Program-made: the position numbers and the translations under genes
Shown here: positions 24,817-37,753 of the stretch, piece after piece
Numbering within the stretch: the first letter of the stretch is position 1
Layout of the letters: each line of letters opens with the position of its first letter
Notes under the pieces: generated by a model
Database searches by the model: none
Told to the model about the DNA's origin: nothing
Seen by the model: the letters and a program-made list of their open reading frames with translations, nothing else
NCBI GenBank assembly: GCA_940671915.1
Contig: CALNVZ010003425.1
Coordinates: 39,871,087-39,935,086 of the forward strand
Direction of reading: 5' to 3'
Origin: Paracentrotus lividus
Lineage: Eukaryota > Echinodermata > Echinoidea > Camarodonta > Echinidae
Length of the DNA: 64,000 bases

Positions 24817-25104
24817 AAGTAGTCCCAAATCCGTCTCAAAGTAGTTTCAGCGAAGTGAGATACACCATAAGTAATCATAAACAGGGTTTTAGATTTGAAC
24901 TCTCAGAACAATGAAAGGTCAATGACCTCGAAACTTAAAATATGATGATGAATATGATGTATATTGTTTAAGGAGGACATTTGCTATGGTGTAATATTTT
25001 AATTTTTGTTAAAGTGGGACGTCTTTATATTTCTCGAGGCAATTGCTTCTCAATTACAGATTCTTACCTTTCATCTTTTGAGGATTGTAAAAGGTCATTG
25101 ACCT
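24293..25104. promoter_or_regulatory. AGGTCA-N-TGACCT palindromes (IR-1), three copies
   Basis: AGGTCAATGACCT at 24293-24305 and 24916-24928, AGGTCATTGACCT at 25092-25104. A perfect inverted repeat of the nuclear-receptor half-site with one-base spacing. A regulatory role is inference only, since the copies sit in duplicated sequence. Confidence 0.4.
24399..24867. mobile_element. 0.47 kb GTCTC-rich MITE, same family as 7201-11366
   Basis: Ends TGGTTATATCTCAATTTGC and GCGAAGTGAGATACACCA match the ends of the 4.2 kb element. Flanks are TTA (24396-24398) and TAA (24868-24870), so at least TA is shared. The body is filled with GAGACGTCTC-like words in both directions, which makes it read as weakly coding on both strands; that is not a gene. 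Confidence 0.72.
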
Positions 25105-25374
25105 CAAAATTGATATTTTCAATGTTGGTTATTAAAATGTTGGTAATTTCATGTGCAATCCATGCATTTAGACTGTTGCAGTTTCCTGTTCCAAAGAGCA
25201 TTGGTAGCTATCAACAAGTTATACGTTGACATCTGACATTGTCGTTAGACCAAAGGTTTTCAAATACTATTAAAGTCTAGGCATGTCACTCAATAAATGA
25301 CAATACGTCTTCCAGTAGCTGATGGCTAGGATTTCCCCCCATCCCATATTTACACGAGGAGCTGGAGGTGGATA

Positions 25375-25399
25375 NNNNNNNNNNNNNNNNNNNNNNNNN
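25375..25399. other. Assembly gap (25 N)
   Basis: Run of 25 N between two copies of the same 1 kb block. Confidence 0.99.
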
Positions 25400-26444
25400 T
25401 CGAGAGCAAAGAGTAGCAAGGATATATTGGAACTCCATTCGTAAAGAAGGCGCCATTATTATTCTTATTATTTGTGAAAAGATTCAATTTTTTTTTTTTT
25501 TCTTTTATACCTCAAAAGAGGGGTTTATTCAATAATTTCCTTCTGCATAACATTGATAACAATCAATACAATCATGGTATGATTAACAATGTAGGCTTTC
25601 TTTTTCTTTTACATAATTTCTCATTTACAATGATATTTTCGATTTCACTTTCAAAGATATATCTCAGTCTAAGTTTGCGAGTATCAAACATAGATTCAAT
25701 TGTTACCCTCTCATCCTCATAGAGGCAGCATGTCTATACAGAGTTAGTAAGAAAAAGTCTCATTATTAGTTGTCTTTAGTAGAGCGGATTAGCCGAATAA
25801 TTGTGCAATTTTTGACTAAAGCATGAAATTTCTACCAATGATAGTACATGCCATAACTTTCATTTTAAGATCGGGAGGTAAGTCAGGTTTGACCTCTGAT
25901 GACCTCCAGAGGTCAATGACCTTAAAATATCAAAATTTTGATATTTGGCGTCAATTCCCTGTGAATGACATGGTAGTAATAAAGGAAACATGCATTTCAT
26001 GTTACAATCAAGTATTATGGTTATATCTCAATTTGCAGAGACATCTCCGATACTTTTTTTCCGTCGCGGAGACGTTTCAGAGAAGTCTCCGAGACAATTT
26101 TCAATACCGTCTCAAAGTAGTCCCAAGTCCGTCTCCAAAACTCGAGGGGCGTCTCCATGACAAATCTATACCACATGACGAATCTAAACCACTTGACAAA
26201 TCTTCCACAAGTCACGGGGACGTCTCCGAGACATCTCAGAGACGTCTCCGCGACAAGTTTCGAAACCATCTCCAAGCCATTTCCAAACAGCCTCAAAGAA
26301 GTCCAAATCCGTCTCAAAGTAGTTTCCGGGATTCCTGAGACTCATGAAACTTCTCGGTGACTGAGGAGACGTCTTGGAAACGTCTCAGAGACATCTCTGC
26401 GACAAGTTTCAAAACCGTCTCCAGGCCGTTTCCAAACCGTCTCA
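25400..26444. repeat. 1 kb direct duplication flanking an N gap, copy 2
   Basis: Begins immediately after the gap with the same bases as 23781. It breaks off inside the GTCTC-rich MITE, where the inverted arm begins. Differences from copy 1 are mostly single-base indels. Confidence 0.85.
26018..26444. mobile_element. Truncated copy of GTCTC-rich MITE
   Basis: Starts TGGTTATATCTC like 24399 and breaks off at the start of the inverted arm. Confidence 0.7.
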
Positions 26445-26524
26445 TATATTCATAATTCCCCCACTATACAGCTCTTCGCCGTGTGAACAGTCCGTGTTTT
26501 AAAGTATCAGTAGGGAACAGCATT

Positions 26525-26688
26525 GGCCCATATTCTGCTACGGAGACGAGTTTGGATGCGTCGCAAGTTCGTAAATCTATTGTGCGATTAATGCGAACCT
26601 TTTGTTTGATGCGTGGTCACACCAAATAGAGTTGGTACGAAGATTGCGACTGCGTACAAACTTAGTTCTTCATAGCAGAATATGGGCC
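26525..26688. mobile_element. 160-base MITE (left-arm copy)
   Basis: GGCCCATATTCTGCTACGGA at the left and CATAGCAGAATATGGGCC at the right; inverted partner of 50435-50594. Confidence 0.6.
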
Positions 26689-27033
26689 TAATGTTAGGTA
26701 TTATTTCTGCAAAAATTAAATGTCATGCATTTGTATATATTAAAGCAATATTCTGATTAATTTGGTGTCTATGACAGGAAAATAATGATATGAGTTGGGC
26801 GCAGATATTTGATTATAGCTGGGGAAGATCGGAATTAAACTTTGAATTGGATTCGACGAAATAATGCGCATTTCACTAGTACTGGCCAAAGCTAATGGTG
26901 AGCCATCTTATCAATATCACTGCACTGAACAGAGGGTAAAATGGTCAATATTTTAGATTATTTGCTCACTGTCCTGTTAATTATATCATTAAATGGGTAG
27001 CATAGTGCGCAGGAAGAAAACTATTATCACTAC

Positions 27034-30000
27034 CAAAGGAAAGCTTGAACTGTCCATGTAAACATTGTGTCGCGTGTTTTGAAGTCTGCGGGGCAAGAAG
27101 TAATCAAACGCAAAGACAGCAAATCCATGAGAAGCTAGAGTGACTGCTCTGTCTACAACCAGATTTGGTCAGCAGACTCGGATGCGATGACCAATGGCAG
27201 GGGATCTGATGATCCTGCGGTGAAAAAATGAAAACCAACAATGATGTTAGAGGTAATATATAGTCAAACCTGTTTATTTCCAAACACCTTAGTATAAGTC
27301 TTCATACAGGTTTCACCATATTTATTTGGTATAAGATATATTTTAATAGCTTTTTGTAAAAAATAGTAACATTAAATTTTGGATTCCACTGGTGATTCAA
27401 CAAAAATAAGAAAGCACCACAATATGAGAAACAGATAAATTCAAATGAAGCTAGCGACAGAAGTGGTAATTGGTTCCACACAGGTGTTGTCATTTGATAC
27501 TTCAATTTAAAAGAAAGTAAGGGTTTCAATAGTGTTTCAGAAATTCAATCATAAGATTAGTTATTTTTAACATTATATTATCAGCATGATAACATATTTT
27601 CATTATCATTATCCCTAGCATTAGTCATGGCAATTTAGGTGATAACAATTCAATATAAAATGAAATGAATTCAGTATGACTTCATTTGTTTTATATATTT
27701 AATCAGATTTAAAATCTATATTTCTACCCTCTTTGTTTGGGCAAAAGAGTACCCCTTCTGCCATCCAGTCTTCAACAGGTATCCTTTCAACATAGTCTCT
27801 GCCATAAAGTTTCTTTCGCATCTCTGTAGAGGTGATGACCTTCTCCCCAACCTTCACCTTCATCTATAAGCTCGAGAGTGAAATCAAAAGGCTTTGTGAC
27901 ATCCATTTGACAAGCCGAGGGTGCTTTGTGGGCCACTTCTGGACTGGCTCCAGGAATAGAATAAGCCCATGGGTTCGACCCCTTCATAGCTACTCCAAGC
28001 GATTGGTCCTTTGGCATTGGCAAGGTGATGATGGATAGTGGAATGCCATGACAATTAAAAATAGTTCAGTTCAGTTCAGTTCAATTTTAATTCTTTCTCA
28101 TTTGAATAAAAAAACAATGACAAACATAATATATATACAATGTAAAACTTATAAATGTTACATAAGACAAAAAGGAAGAAGGGAAACTACAAAAAAGTTC
28201 AATGAACTTGTTGGGCGTAGATCCCGAACAATAATATATTAAATACAGTTTATCAATATGAAACAACACACGGCACATTACACAGGCATACATGCATCAG
28301 CAACACACGGGGGGGGGGGGTGTAATGGTATACAATAGTTTACGGTTGTGTACATCTGAATAGGCATTAAGAAATATTTTTTTCAATTTGGATTTAAAAG
28401 CATTAAGGTAGAAGAACTTCTGATATCGTCTGGAAGATTATTCCACTGTCGTGGACAGAATGTCGACCTGAATTTAATAAAGATTGAGTTTTAACTTTAG
28501 GATAATGAAATTTATTACTTGAACGGGTATTATGACGATGAACCGACTTATTCATGAAAACATATTTGAGATGTTGCTGGGAATAATGTCATGGAATCTC
28601 GAAACATTAAAGATGCTATCTGACATTTATATATATCAAACACATTTAAAGGTTTAAGACGAAAAAATAATGGACGTGAGTGAGCTCTAAATGAGGAATT
28701 GGTGCAGATTCTTAATATTTCTTTGTAGTTTATGGAAGGGTCCAATTTCGGTCACTCTTACATTTGCCCAAATAAACATTACAAATATTGAAGGTATGGC
28801 AAGGCAAGGCAATTAATAACATAAACAGTTCTCTTTCAGGTAAAAAAGCACGAAGTTTACATAAAATACCAACAGTTTTTGAGACTTTGTTCATTATGGA
28901 CAAACGATGGTCAATTAAAAGATAATGTGTCATCCAAAGTTACACCAAGAAACTTCACAGTTTACAACAATTTAATAGAGTTTTGTTCATATATATATTT
29001 AAACCAGAAATGTCGGCGTTTTTGCGTTTTTAACAAAAATACAATACATTAGTCTTATCATAGTTTATTACCAGTTCATTTGCATTAAACCAATTTTCAA
29101 CTTTAACTAATTCTTTATTAATATTTTTAACAAGTATATCAAAATCAGCGTGAGAGGCAACTAAATTCGTATCATCCGCAAAAAGAACAAAGTGAAAAAG
29201 TGAAGAAACATTGCATAAATCATTTACATAAATTAGAAACAGGAGAGGCCCAGGTGTGGAGCCCTGGGGACACCATACTGGACCCTCTCATGGTGAGAAA
29301 GACAATTATTATAAACGGTATAGTGAAAACGATTTGATAAATAATTCTGAAACCATGTAAAAGCAGTACCACGTATTCCAAATTTGACAATTTAGCAAGT
29401 AAAATATTATGGTCAATTACATCAAAGGCTTTAGAAGATATCAAGAAAATATACCAATGGAATGTAAATTAGCATTCATCTTATTAAGAATATGGTCATG
29501 AAGGTCAATCAGGGCATGTTCACATGATGAGTTTGCCCTAAAGCCGTATCGTGAATATTAAAAAGGTTGTTCTTATTAATGACCTATAAGTCTGTTATAC
29601 ATTAACTTTTCTAATATTTTTGAAAAACATGGAAGTAGCGTTATTGGTCGATAATTGGAAAATAAGTGAGGATCACCCTTTTTTAATACAGGAATTATTT
29701 TACCAATTTTCATTCTTTGGAACCTTACCTGAGTAAAATGACAGATTTATTATGTGAACTAGAGGTTTGGTAATGAAAAACTAAACTTGTTTGATCACAG
29801 CTTGACTTATTCGTCGAATCCCATGCTTTTACTAGCTTTAAAAATGTTTAACAATATCTATAATCTCAGTTTCATTGGTTGGTTTTAAGAATATAGTGTT
29901 TGGGCAGTTTTCTATATCAAAGGAGGAAAAGGGTTGATTGGAAGTTTGGACATGATTAGATTTGATATTCGCTGCAATATTAGAGAAAAATGAATTGAAT

Positions 30001-31591
30001 TCGTTAACGATTGTTTGATTATCAGTTTTTTTATCATTGCCTTCATAAAGTAAGCAGTGGACATGTTTTGTTTTTTATTTCTACCAATATATCGTTAATA
30101 ATTTCCACACTTTGGAAAGGTTATTTTTTTATGTTTCTGTAACAATTCAGCAAAAGTATACTTTCTTGTCTCGTTTTAGAATTGCATTTAATTTATTGCG
30201 ATATTCTTTTAAATTTTCTTTCTGTTGATGCAGTTCTTTTTTTACAGAATATTTGTGTATAATTTATCTTTTTTAAAATACATTTCAATAGTGAGTATGT
30301 TATCCAGGGTTTCTTGGGAGATTTTTTCCTATTCTTCTTATTGGGGATACAGTTATTGGCATAAGCATTTTAAAACTACGAAGGAAAACATTATAAGCAT
30401 GGTCAACATCATCGGAAGATAAAACTTCATCCCACACAATATTAGATAAATCATTTTTCAAAGAATTTAAAGTGGATGGATTAATTTGAAATATGGTAGG
30501 ACAAATGTGTACTATAGGGTCTTGATTTTTCGGGAAGCATATTTGTTATTTGGAATATTGGCAAATGATCAGTAATATCATTGTAAAGATTCCTGTTTGA
30601 AACTGAGCAAAATGTACATTTGTAAAATATTTATCAATAAGAGTTGACGATTGAGTAGTGATACGAGAAGGTTTGTTTATCAAAGGACGAAAATGAATTA
30701 TTATAAACAATATTGACAAAATCATTGATACAATTAACCGAATTACAATTAAGAAGTTCGATATTAAAATCGCCCATGACGTAAATATTCTTATTTTCAG
30801 AAGACATTTTTTCAAGACATTCATTTATATCATCATTGAAATAATTAATTTCCTTGTTAGGGTCTCTATATATGTATACCAATAATTATATTTTTCTTGT
30901 TGCACATTATAATCTCTATAAACAAGGACTCACAAAATAAAAATAAAAAAAATCCTAGCTTGGATTATTATTTTAATTGTTACTGTTGAAAGTTATTTGT
31001 TGATAAATAAAAAATAATAATACGCCTATATGAAAGAAAAGAAAGTCCTACAGAATTCATCAAGTGCCAACCTTGTGACAGCTCACTTAAAATACCAATT
31101 AAGTTGCAATAAGAATAGAGAAATAGATGGAGAAAGAAAGGTGCTTTTTTTTGAGGGGGGAGGTATTATTCTATCATTTTATTTCGCTTATTTAGTCAAT
31201 TGACAAAAAAGTGTTTGATCATTGTTTTTGAAAATGCACAGAAACCCACAATAAATTCTGGTTAAAAGGGGGGGGGGGGGGGGTTAAAAGGTACAGGTAG
31301 TCCTCTACGGCAGGGTACATACCACTTATGTTGCCCTCTGCATCCGCTTTGTAGCGAGCCTTTGACTTCAAACTTGTCTTTCCATTCTCCGTATAAGACG
31401 TGAGGCTCTCAGAGTGACCAGTTGCCCCGGGGACAATCCACTAGCTCAATGTTGACCACCTCGTCACACAAGCTGACTTTTGGCTGCACACTGACGCCCG
31501 GAGTGCTCGCTGCTCTACTGCTGGTTGACGACATGGTAGCTCGGACAGCAATTGTTCTCAAAAGAGTCTGGACTCTAAATAATGCAGCCAT
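27034..31591 (-). pseudogene. Inverted, broken copy of ACOT/BAAT-like exons 1-3
   Basis: On the - strand exon 1 is 31323-31591, exon 2 27728-28016, exon 3 27034-27214. Each corresponds base for base to the + strand gene but carries one-base indels. Exon 1 has two extra bases and one missing base, so the frame leaves the protein after VVNIE. Exon 2 has several single-base insertions. The acceptor before exon 2 reads CCTTGCCAA in place of CTTGCACAG. Exon 3 ends in TTTGGTAGTG in place of TTGTGAGTG. The copy stops at about 26445, before exon 4. Either it is a decaying partial duplicate or an uncorrected second haplotype or read in the assembly; the indel pattern favours the latter slightly. Confidence 0.75.
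28064..30920 (-). mobile_element. Degenerate non-LTR retrotransposon (left-arm copy)
   Basis: The 3' tail (GTTCA)n as read on + is at 28064-28083. On the - strand 30882-30634 encodes an endonuclease piece (NIYVMGDFNIELLNCNSVNC). RT remnants follow at 29444-29220 and around 29700, heavily frameshifted. Partner of 46425-49068. Confidence 0.75.
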
Positions 31592-31739
31592 ATTATTGGC
31601 TTTTTTTTAATGATATGAATATGATCAGTCAATTCGCCTGTCATAATGTTAACAAAACAAAATGGGAGAAAGAACAATGTCAAATCTATAAAGTTAAAAT
31701 ATTAAGAAAAATATCTAGTTCAAGAAGAATAAAAAAAAC

Positions 31740-33440
31740 TAGAGCATTATAATTGTAATGCGTACAATTATCGGTGGTAGGCCTATGTACTGATATGTAT
31801 GTGTAATGCAAAAAGGTATGCAGCAATTGGCTACAGGAGAGAGAGAGAACAAAAATGAAACGGAAGAGAGAGTGAAATAAACTTTTTGAAAATAAAGAAA
31901 TGAATTGTGTAATGTGTGAATTTTACATTCAATTACCTTTTACAATTCGACTTTTGTGGGAACTGTCTCAGCCTTAACATGAAAAGCATTTGGGAGAAAA
32001 TCAACCAATATTTATCCTGATAATGACTAAATTTGGATTGAAATTTGGATTTCCGACGAGCTTTGGAGGATTCTAAAGACGTATGTTTTGTTATGTTTTA
32101 CGTTATTTGCCCCGTTGACGCACGCGCGGAAAATTGAAATTTGATGAGCGCGTGCGTCTGTATGGTCGGCTGGAAAGATTTAAAATATATAGAAACTCCT
32201 AAGAGAGTTGTCTAAATTGCCAATCAACAAAAAACCCAGATTTTTTTACGCGATTTACAAAGTGCGCGAAAAACGCGCGCACGGGCGCTTACGCGCGGAA
32301 ATTTTCAAAAGCTTGAAATGGCCTGAAACATACTGTGTATGAATATGGGGTGATTTGAGCTTTTTAGATTTTGACACACGCGGTTTTTAAAAATTTTCAA
32401 CCTGTTAAAGCATTTATCAAATAGGCTGAGAAATAATTTTTTGTTAGAAACATGACGCCTCTTCAATTTGAGACCAGCCACGGCTCATTTGGCGACCAAT
32501 TTTGACGCCAAGAAAATGTATTTGCAATTGATGGTGTATCCAACTTGAAAAGATGATTGGGGGTTGCCGTTCATCCTGGAAAATTATTAAGGATTTTGTG
32601 TAGGCATGTTTTTGGCAAAAATGGCATATTTTTTGCAAAATTGACAAAATTCGCGCGCGCGTAGTTCCAAATTGAAGAGACGCCCATTCGTTATGAATCG
32701 TCTAAAAAAGTGTTTATGGTGTTAAATTGTTGTGAATATTATCAAGATTACTTTAAGAGACAAAAACCGCGTATCTGGAGCTGCATTCTTTCCGCGACGC
32801 GCATAAAATGCGCGCAAAATCGTGCGCCCGCGTTTTTTCTTGAAAGGCTTAAAATGACCTGGGGGGCATTTCATCAATGGACTTGTCGGACGTTTTATCC
32901 GACAAATTTGCTCTCAGCCAATCAGATGCAAGCATTTCAGTAGCTTATACAGTTTGTCGGATAAAATGTCCGACAAGTCCTTTGATGAAATGCCCCCCTG
33001 AAACATACTCTAATTGAGCCATAAAGTGATTTTGAACATTTTTAATTTTTGCGCGCGCTTAAATTATTTATGCGTGCGCGTACTTGCGCGCAACATGACC
33101 CAAAAGATGCGCTTCAATTTGAAGTTTATGTGTACTAAATATGATTGATCAATGATTATTGGTTATGAAGTTATGATTGATAATGTGATTTTACAAAATT
33201 GCCTCTAGATGAGCGTCACATTATGCTAATGGCTACAAAAGATTTCAGTGCTCAGATCTTATAAGGATCCATCATTGCTGAAAATATGAAATACTTTTAA
33301 TGCATTATTTTTGAGTTATCGTGTCTACAAGAATTGTGCAGAAGAATAAAATAAAGAGAGGAGAAAAAGAAGAAGATTCGGACAATAACAAGAGGTGGTA
33401 TGTATAAAACATACCACCTAAATATTGTCTATTCGTCGGA
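31740..33440. repeat. Gene-upstream repeat related to the 1.1 kb unit (left arm)
   Basis: Inverted relative of 43920-45600 and of 13863-16349 / 20168-21500. Includes GCGCGCGC tracts and the AGGTGGTATG palindrome near 33393-33420. Confidence 0.75.
32861..32998. mobile_element. 138-base palindromic MITE (left-arm copy)
   Basis: GGGGCATTTCATCAATGGAC then TTGTCGGACGTTTTATCCGA, mirrored at the right end; inserted in the 1.1 kb-type repeat. CCTG touches both sides. Uninterrupted sites exist in copies A-C (for example around 14208). Confidence 0.72.
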
Positions 33441-34160
33441 GCAGAAATTGTCTGATTGATAACAGAGAAAAATTAATGGAAAGAGAGAGAGAGAGAATAA
33501 TATAAAGAGGGAAACAAGAGACAGTAAACAATTTATTGTTAAATGTAATTCACGATGTTTGATTAAAACGATATAAAGGGAATGTATGCAAGGGGAATGA
33601 AATCAAGCTATGAGGAAGGTGACAAAATAAATAGCCAATGACGATAATTTTCAACAGAAATTGAAATCCAATAGCCAACTAAATGTGTTAGCTCTTTCCT
33701 CTTTTTTTCTCTTATTTTGTTCATGAATCAATAGTCATTATGTTTGTATGTATTATATGAAAAACAGAACAAATCTTGAAGCTATACAAGCCACACTTTA
33801 GTGCAATTCTCTATTTTCAATCTATCTATATTTATTTTATCTATTTGTTCATATACGTGAGCCACGTTTCTAGTCAGATTATAAATGACCCTCCAAGAGG
33901 TTGTAATCCATATTAGGGGTGTTCGGATTGTACAGAGTGAGTAAAAAAAGTGTCTAATCATTTTCAAGTTGTCTGTGATAAGTATGAAAGTATGGGGGTC
34001 ATGATAATGTCGGGGTAGAGTCATCCTCCAAGAATCTGTTGGTCCCTTTTTATTTTGATCTTTGCGTGCATGACTGAATAACAGATAATCTTCAAAAGAC
34101 AGAAATTCTCACTAGCACCAAGTGGCTTATAGGTGAGAATACTGAAATTGAGAATTTATT

Positions 34161-34600
34161 ATTTATGTGCATGCACACAGACACATACCCACACATACCC
34201 TCGTTTACACAAACACAAACCACATATACATACCACACACACTCACAATGCGACCCCTAACACACACTTACACACATCCAATACAGACATAAATATACAC
34301 CACATCCTCAACAAACACACTCAAAGACACCCCCACACACACACACCAATCAATCACACCCACAAGCAGTTGTTAGGGAATACTATAAGTCCCAAATATT
34401 AAATGATTATCATGGTAAGCAAAACATCAATGCTTGATCAGAAAAGGGAAAATGTTATTCTGAATTATTTACATGTGTTTGTGGTTGCGTGTGTGATAAT
34501 GTACGTGTGTGTGATGGAGGATTGGTGTGTGTGTGTGTGTGTGTGGTGTGTGTGTGTGTGTATGTGTGGTGAGAGGTTGTGTGTTTATGTGCGTACACAT
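34161..34600. repeat. CA/GT microsatellite block (left arm)
   Basis: CACA-rich at 34161-34372, then GT-rich at 34526-34575. It gives His/Thr-rich or Val/Cys-rich open frames that are not genes. Confidence 0.9.
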
Positions 34601-34932
34601 ATTCTTTCATCATTTGTTTTAATTTTCATCCGTCCACTTGGCATAGGCCTAATTGAGAGTCGGCAGTCTTCTTGAGATTGTTACTCAGTCGTGCGTGCAA
34701 AGAACCAAATGAAAAGGGTACCAAAAATGCTGGAGGATGGCTCTACCAATTATCATGAAACCTAAGATTTAATGCTCATGCTTCACACAAGTAGTAGAGC
34801 TGTTTAGCTCCAATTTTTAGGGAATTGTTCAAATTTGACTAAAGCGTGAAACTCCTACCAATGGTAGTACATGCCATACTTTCATTTTAAGATTGGGAGG
34901 TAAAGTCAAATTTAACCTCTGATGACCTCCAG

Positions 34933-35258
34933 AGGTCAATGACCTAAGATATCAAATATTGATATTTGGCGTCATGTCTCAGTGAATTACATAATAAATG
35001 CACATATTTTTTTATGTTTATGTTAAAATCAAGGGTTAGTAATTATAAACAGGATTTTAGAGTTGAACTCTTTTAACAATGAAAGGTCAATGACCTCAAA
35101 ATATCAGAAAATTGATATTCAGCGCATTGGCTTATGAGGACATTGCTATGATGTAATATTTTCGTTAAAATGAGTCCGTCTTTATATTTCTCAGAGCAAT
35201 TGCTAATCAATACAGGTTCTTACCTTTCACCTCTAAGGACTGTAAAGGTCATTGACCT
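34933..35258. promoter_or_regulatory. IR-1 palindromes upstream of the inverted gene copy
   Basis: AGGTCAWTGACCT at 34933-34945, 35084-35096 and 35246-35258, 3.3-3.7 kb upstream of the broken exon 1 (31591, - strand). A wider-spaced pair, TGACCTCTGACATGTCTGAGGTCA, lies at about 35391-35414. Confidence 0.4.
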
Positions 35259-35449
35259 CAAACTATAAAGATATTGATATATTGATATTTGCGCTGTTGG
35301 TTTTAAAAATTTTGGTTATTTCATGTATTAATATCCACGTATTTAGTCCGTTGCAAAGAGCATTGGTAGTTATCAACAAGTCTATACCTTGACCTCTGAC
35401 ATGTCTGAGGTCAAAGGTTGTCTTATAGGTATGTTTAGGCGTGTAAATT

Positions 35450-36356
35450 CTTTGAGATGACAAAGGATGTGAAGCTGACAAGCTACTCCAGAACCTGCTA
35501 TCAAATAGACGGTTCTATAAAGACCTGGCTGGTAAGGGCAGTAGATGGCACAAGCAGAAAGATGGCCTCCACAAAGGGAGCGTCCTCGCCCCTCTGCTCC
35601 TCAACCTGTATAACCTATTACCAACAAATGCAATTCAGTACAAAGACTTTCTTGTATGCTTACGACCTCTGCATTCCTCACAGAACATTCATTTGAAGAA
35701 GTTGAAAATCGCTCTGCTATGCCCTGGAAGGTTTTACTCCACACTATGCCGCAAATCACCTGTGGGTGAATCCTGAAAAGACTCAAGAAGGGTCATTCAT
35801 CTCAGGAACAGAGATGCCCAAAGACAACTGAAGGTCAGATGGTGTGGAAAACTGCTCAACATGTCCTACACCATCTACCTGGGCGTAACATTAGATTGTT
35901 TCCTTACATATAAGCACCACATTGCCATACAAAGGCAAAGTAGGAGCCAGGAATAAATCCTCATGAACATGATGAAGCTGGCTAACACCAAATGGGGAAC
36001 AGATGCTAGACCCATTCGAACCACAGCCTTACTCAGTATCTCTCTGCGCCCAACATACTCTGCACCGTTCTGGAGTTGGTCATCTCGTGCTGAAAAGCTA
36101 GACCCAGTCTTGAATACTGCAAGTAGAGCTATAATACTGGATGCCTACGCCCTACAAGACTACAGGTTCTGTATGTTATGTGGTATTATCTCACATCAGA
36201 ACGAGAAGTTGCATCACAGATGGAAAAGACAAAACAGGAGGATAACCCCTCCACCCCTCTACAATCACAATCCTGCCAACAAGAGACTAAATCAAGACAT
36301 AGTTTCCTCCATTCAACGGTATCCCTCAATAGCTCTGCTCACAATCGAAGGCTGAC
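35450..36356 (+). pseudogene. Non-LTR reverse transcriptase remnant, copy 1
   Basis: Pieces in shifting frames: LLQNLLSNRRFYKDLAG-type segment, G-x-PQGSVLAPLL-type block, YADDLC-type block damaged to YAYDLC, IYLGVTLD, then ANTKWGTDARPIRTTALLSI and CGIISHQ. These follow the order of RT core, thumb and C-terminus of jockey/RTE-like elements. Many indels; not functional. Confidence 0.75.
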
Positions 36357-36362
36357 CCTGTG

Positions 36363-36634
36363 CATGCGCGTATTCTGGGGGGGGGGGCTTTACGGGCCCG
36401 GGCCCCCGGGTAGGCGCCCGAAAGGGCGCCAAAATGACCTCAAAGGGGCGCCAAATTGACCTTAGGGGGGCGCCAAATTGAGCAAAATGTTAAAAAAAAA
36501 AAAAAAAAAAATCAAAAAAAAAATCAAAAAAATCAAAAAGTGGTCAGGAATTGAGCTGATTGACCTCTGAAACCTACCCCTATGGTTGATATATGGACCT
36601 TTAGGTTGGCCGTAGGCCGAAAAAAAAAACACCT

Positions 36635-36674
<40 letters not shown>

Positions 36675-36837
36675 CTTATCGCTCGGCAGCGTGACGTGAA
36701 AAAATTTAAGTGTACCTTTTGCTCGCCCGGTGTAACGTGGAAAAAATACGATGTACCTTTCTGGATCCACCACTGGGGGCGCCAAAATCAAAATCACATC
36801 GGGCCCCCCGGGGTGCAAAATCCTGGATACGCGCCTG
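36363..36837. mobile_element. hAT-like MITE with 38-base C run, copy 1
   Basis: Ends CATGCGCGTATTCTGG and CCTGGATACGCGCCTG are inverted; this form is seen in hAT-type elements. GGGCGCCAAA words repeat inside. Poly(A)-rich tract 36490-36540 and C run 36636-36673. No transposase. Confidence 0.65.
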
Positions 36838-36872
36838 CTGTGGACCAACCCATCTCCACGAAATGCTATCTA

Positions 36873-37753
36873 CAGTGTGTCCACAAAAATTGCTAATGGC
36901 ACTTTAGATGGGTATAATATTAAAATTACAATATTATATTATTCACATCTCTACACCCGTTAACTACAATTTATTTTCTGCAACTGGATGAAATTTAATG
37001 TGATATGGTCCAATAATCAAAAAGATATGAGCATTTTTTCATACACACCCAGGAAACCTCTCCATCCAAGTTTTGTATGAAGTAGTACCGGGTATATCGA
37101 TTAAAAGAAACCCAAGTTTAATCACTAATGATTTGAAAATATTTCAGTAGTGATTATGAAATTTATATCACTGTAAAGTGCAAGTCATTAGCATTCTATT
37201 AATATGTCTCTCAGCACACCAATATCAAGCATCGCTGAACCCCATTGTTCTGAAAAAGTCTTGCAAATTGTGAGTGTTCACTTTCACGCTCCTTGAGATG
37301 CGTTATTCAAAGGAACCAACTTTGATCATCAATGAGCGTGAAAGTGAACCGCTCACAATTTTGCAACACGTATTTAAAACAATTGGGTTCAGTGATACAG
37401 ATATTGGTGAGCTTAAAGAGGTATCATTAAAATGGTAATGAGTTGCACTTTACAGTGATATAAATTTCATAATTTCTACTGAAATATATTTTTCAAGTAT
37501 TAATGATCAAACTTGCGTTTGTGTTAATCAATACATCCGGTAATACTCAATACAAATTGGATGGAGAGGTTTCCTGATGTGTAATGACAAAATGATCATA
37601 TCTTTGTGATTCTTGGACCATATCACATAAAATTTCACCCAGTTGTGGAAAACGACTTGACATTTACGAATGTAAAGATATACGCAATATAATATTGTAA
37701 TGTTAATAATATACCCATTTAAAGTGCCATTAGCATTTTTTGTGGACACACTG
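36873..37753. mobile_element. Mariner-like palindromic MITE, copy 1
   Basis: CAGTGTGTCCACAAAAATTG at the left, inverted at the right, with TA at 36871-36872 and 37754-37755. Arms stay self-complementary far inward: TGCTAATGGCACTTTA, GATATAAATTTCAT, and AGCGTGAAAGTGAA near the centre. TA flanks and CAGTGTGTCC ends fit Tc1/mariner-type MITEs. No transposase. Confidence 0.72.

Larger units (their letters stand above)
26445..35096. repeat. Left arm of large inverted duplication
   Basis: Reverse complement of 42224-50670. Paired landmarks: exon 1 (31591 with 45761), the (CA)n block (34160s with 43160s), the 140-base MITE (32861-32998 with 44345-44483), the LINE tail (28064 with 49068) and the small MITE (26525-26688 with 50435-50594). 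Position sums stay near 77,330, with drift from small indels. Junctions: at 26445 it abuts GTCTC-rich sequence of the 25400-26444 block; at 35096 it runs into the central direct duplication. Confidence 0.88.

Noticed and set aside
34133..34675. His/Thr-rich and Cys/Val-rich open frames (also 42651-43170)
   Set aside because: Translations of CA/GT microsatellites.
36582..36896. Proline- or glycine-rich open frames at the C runs (also 40379-40612)
   Set aside because: Produced by homopolymer C inside a MITE.
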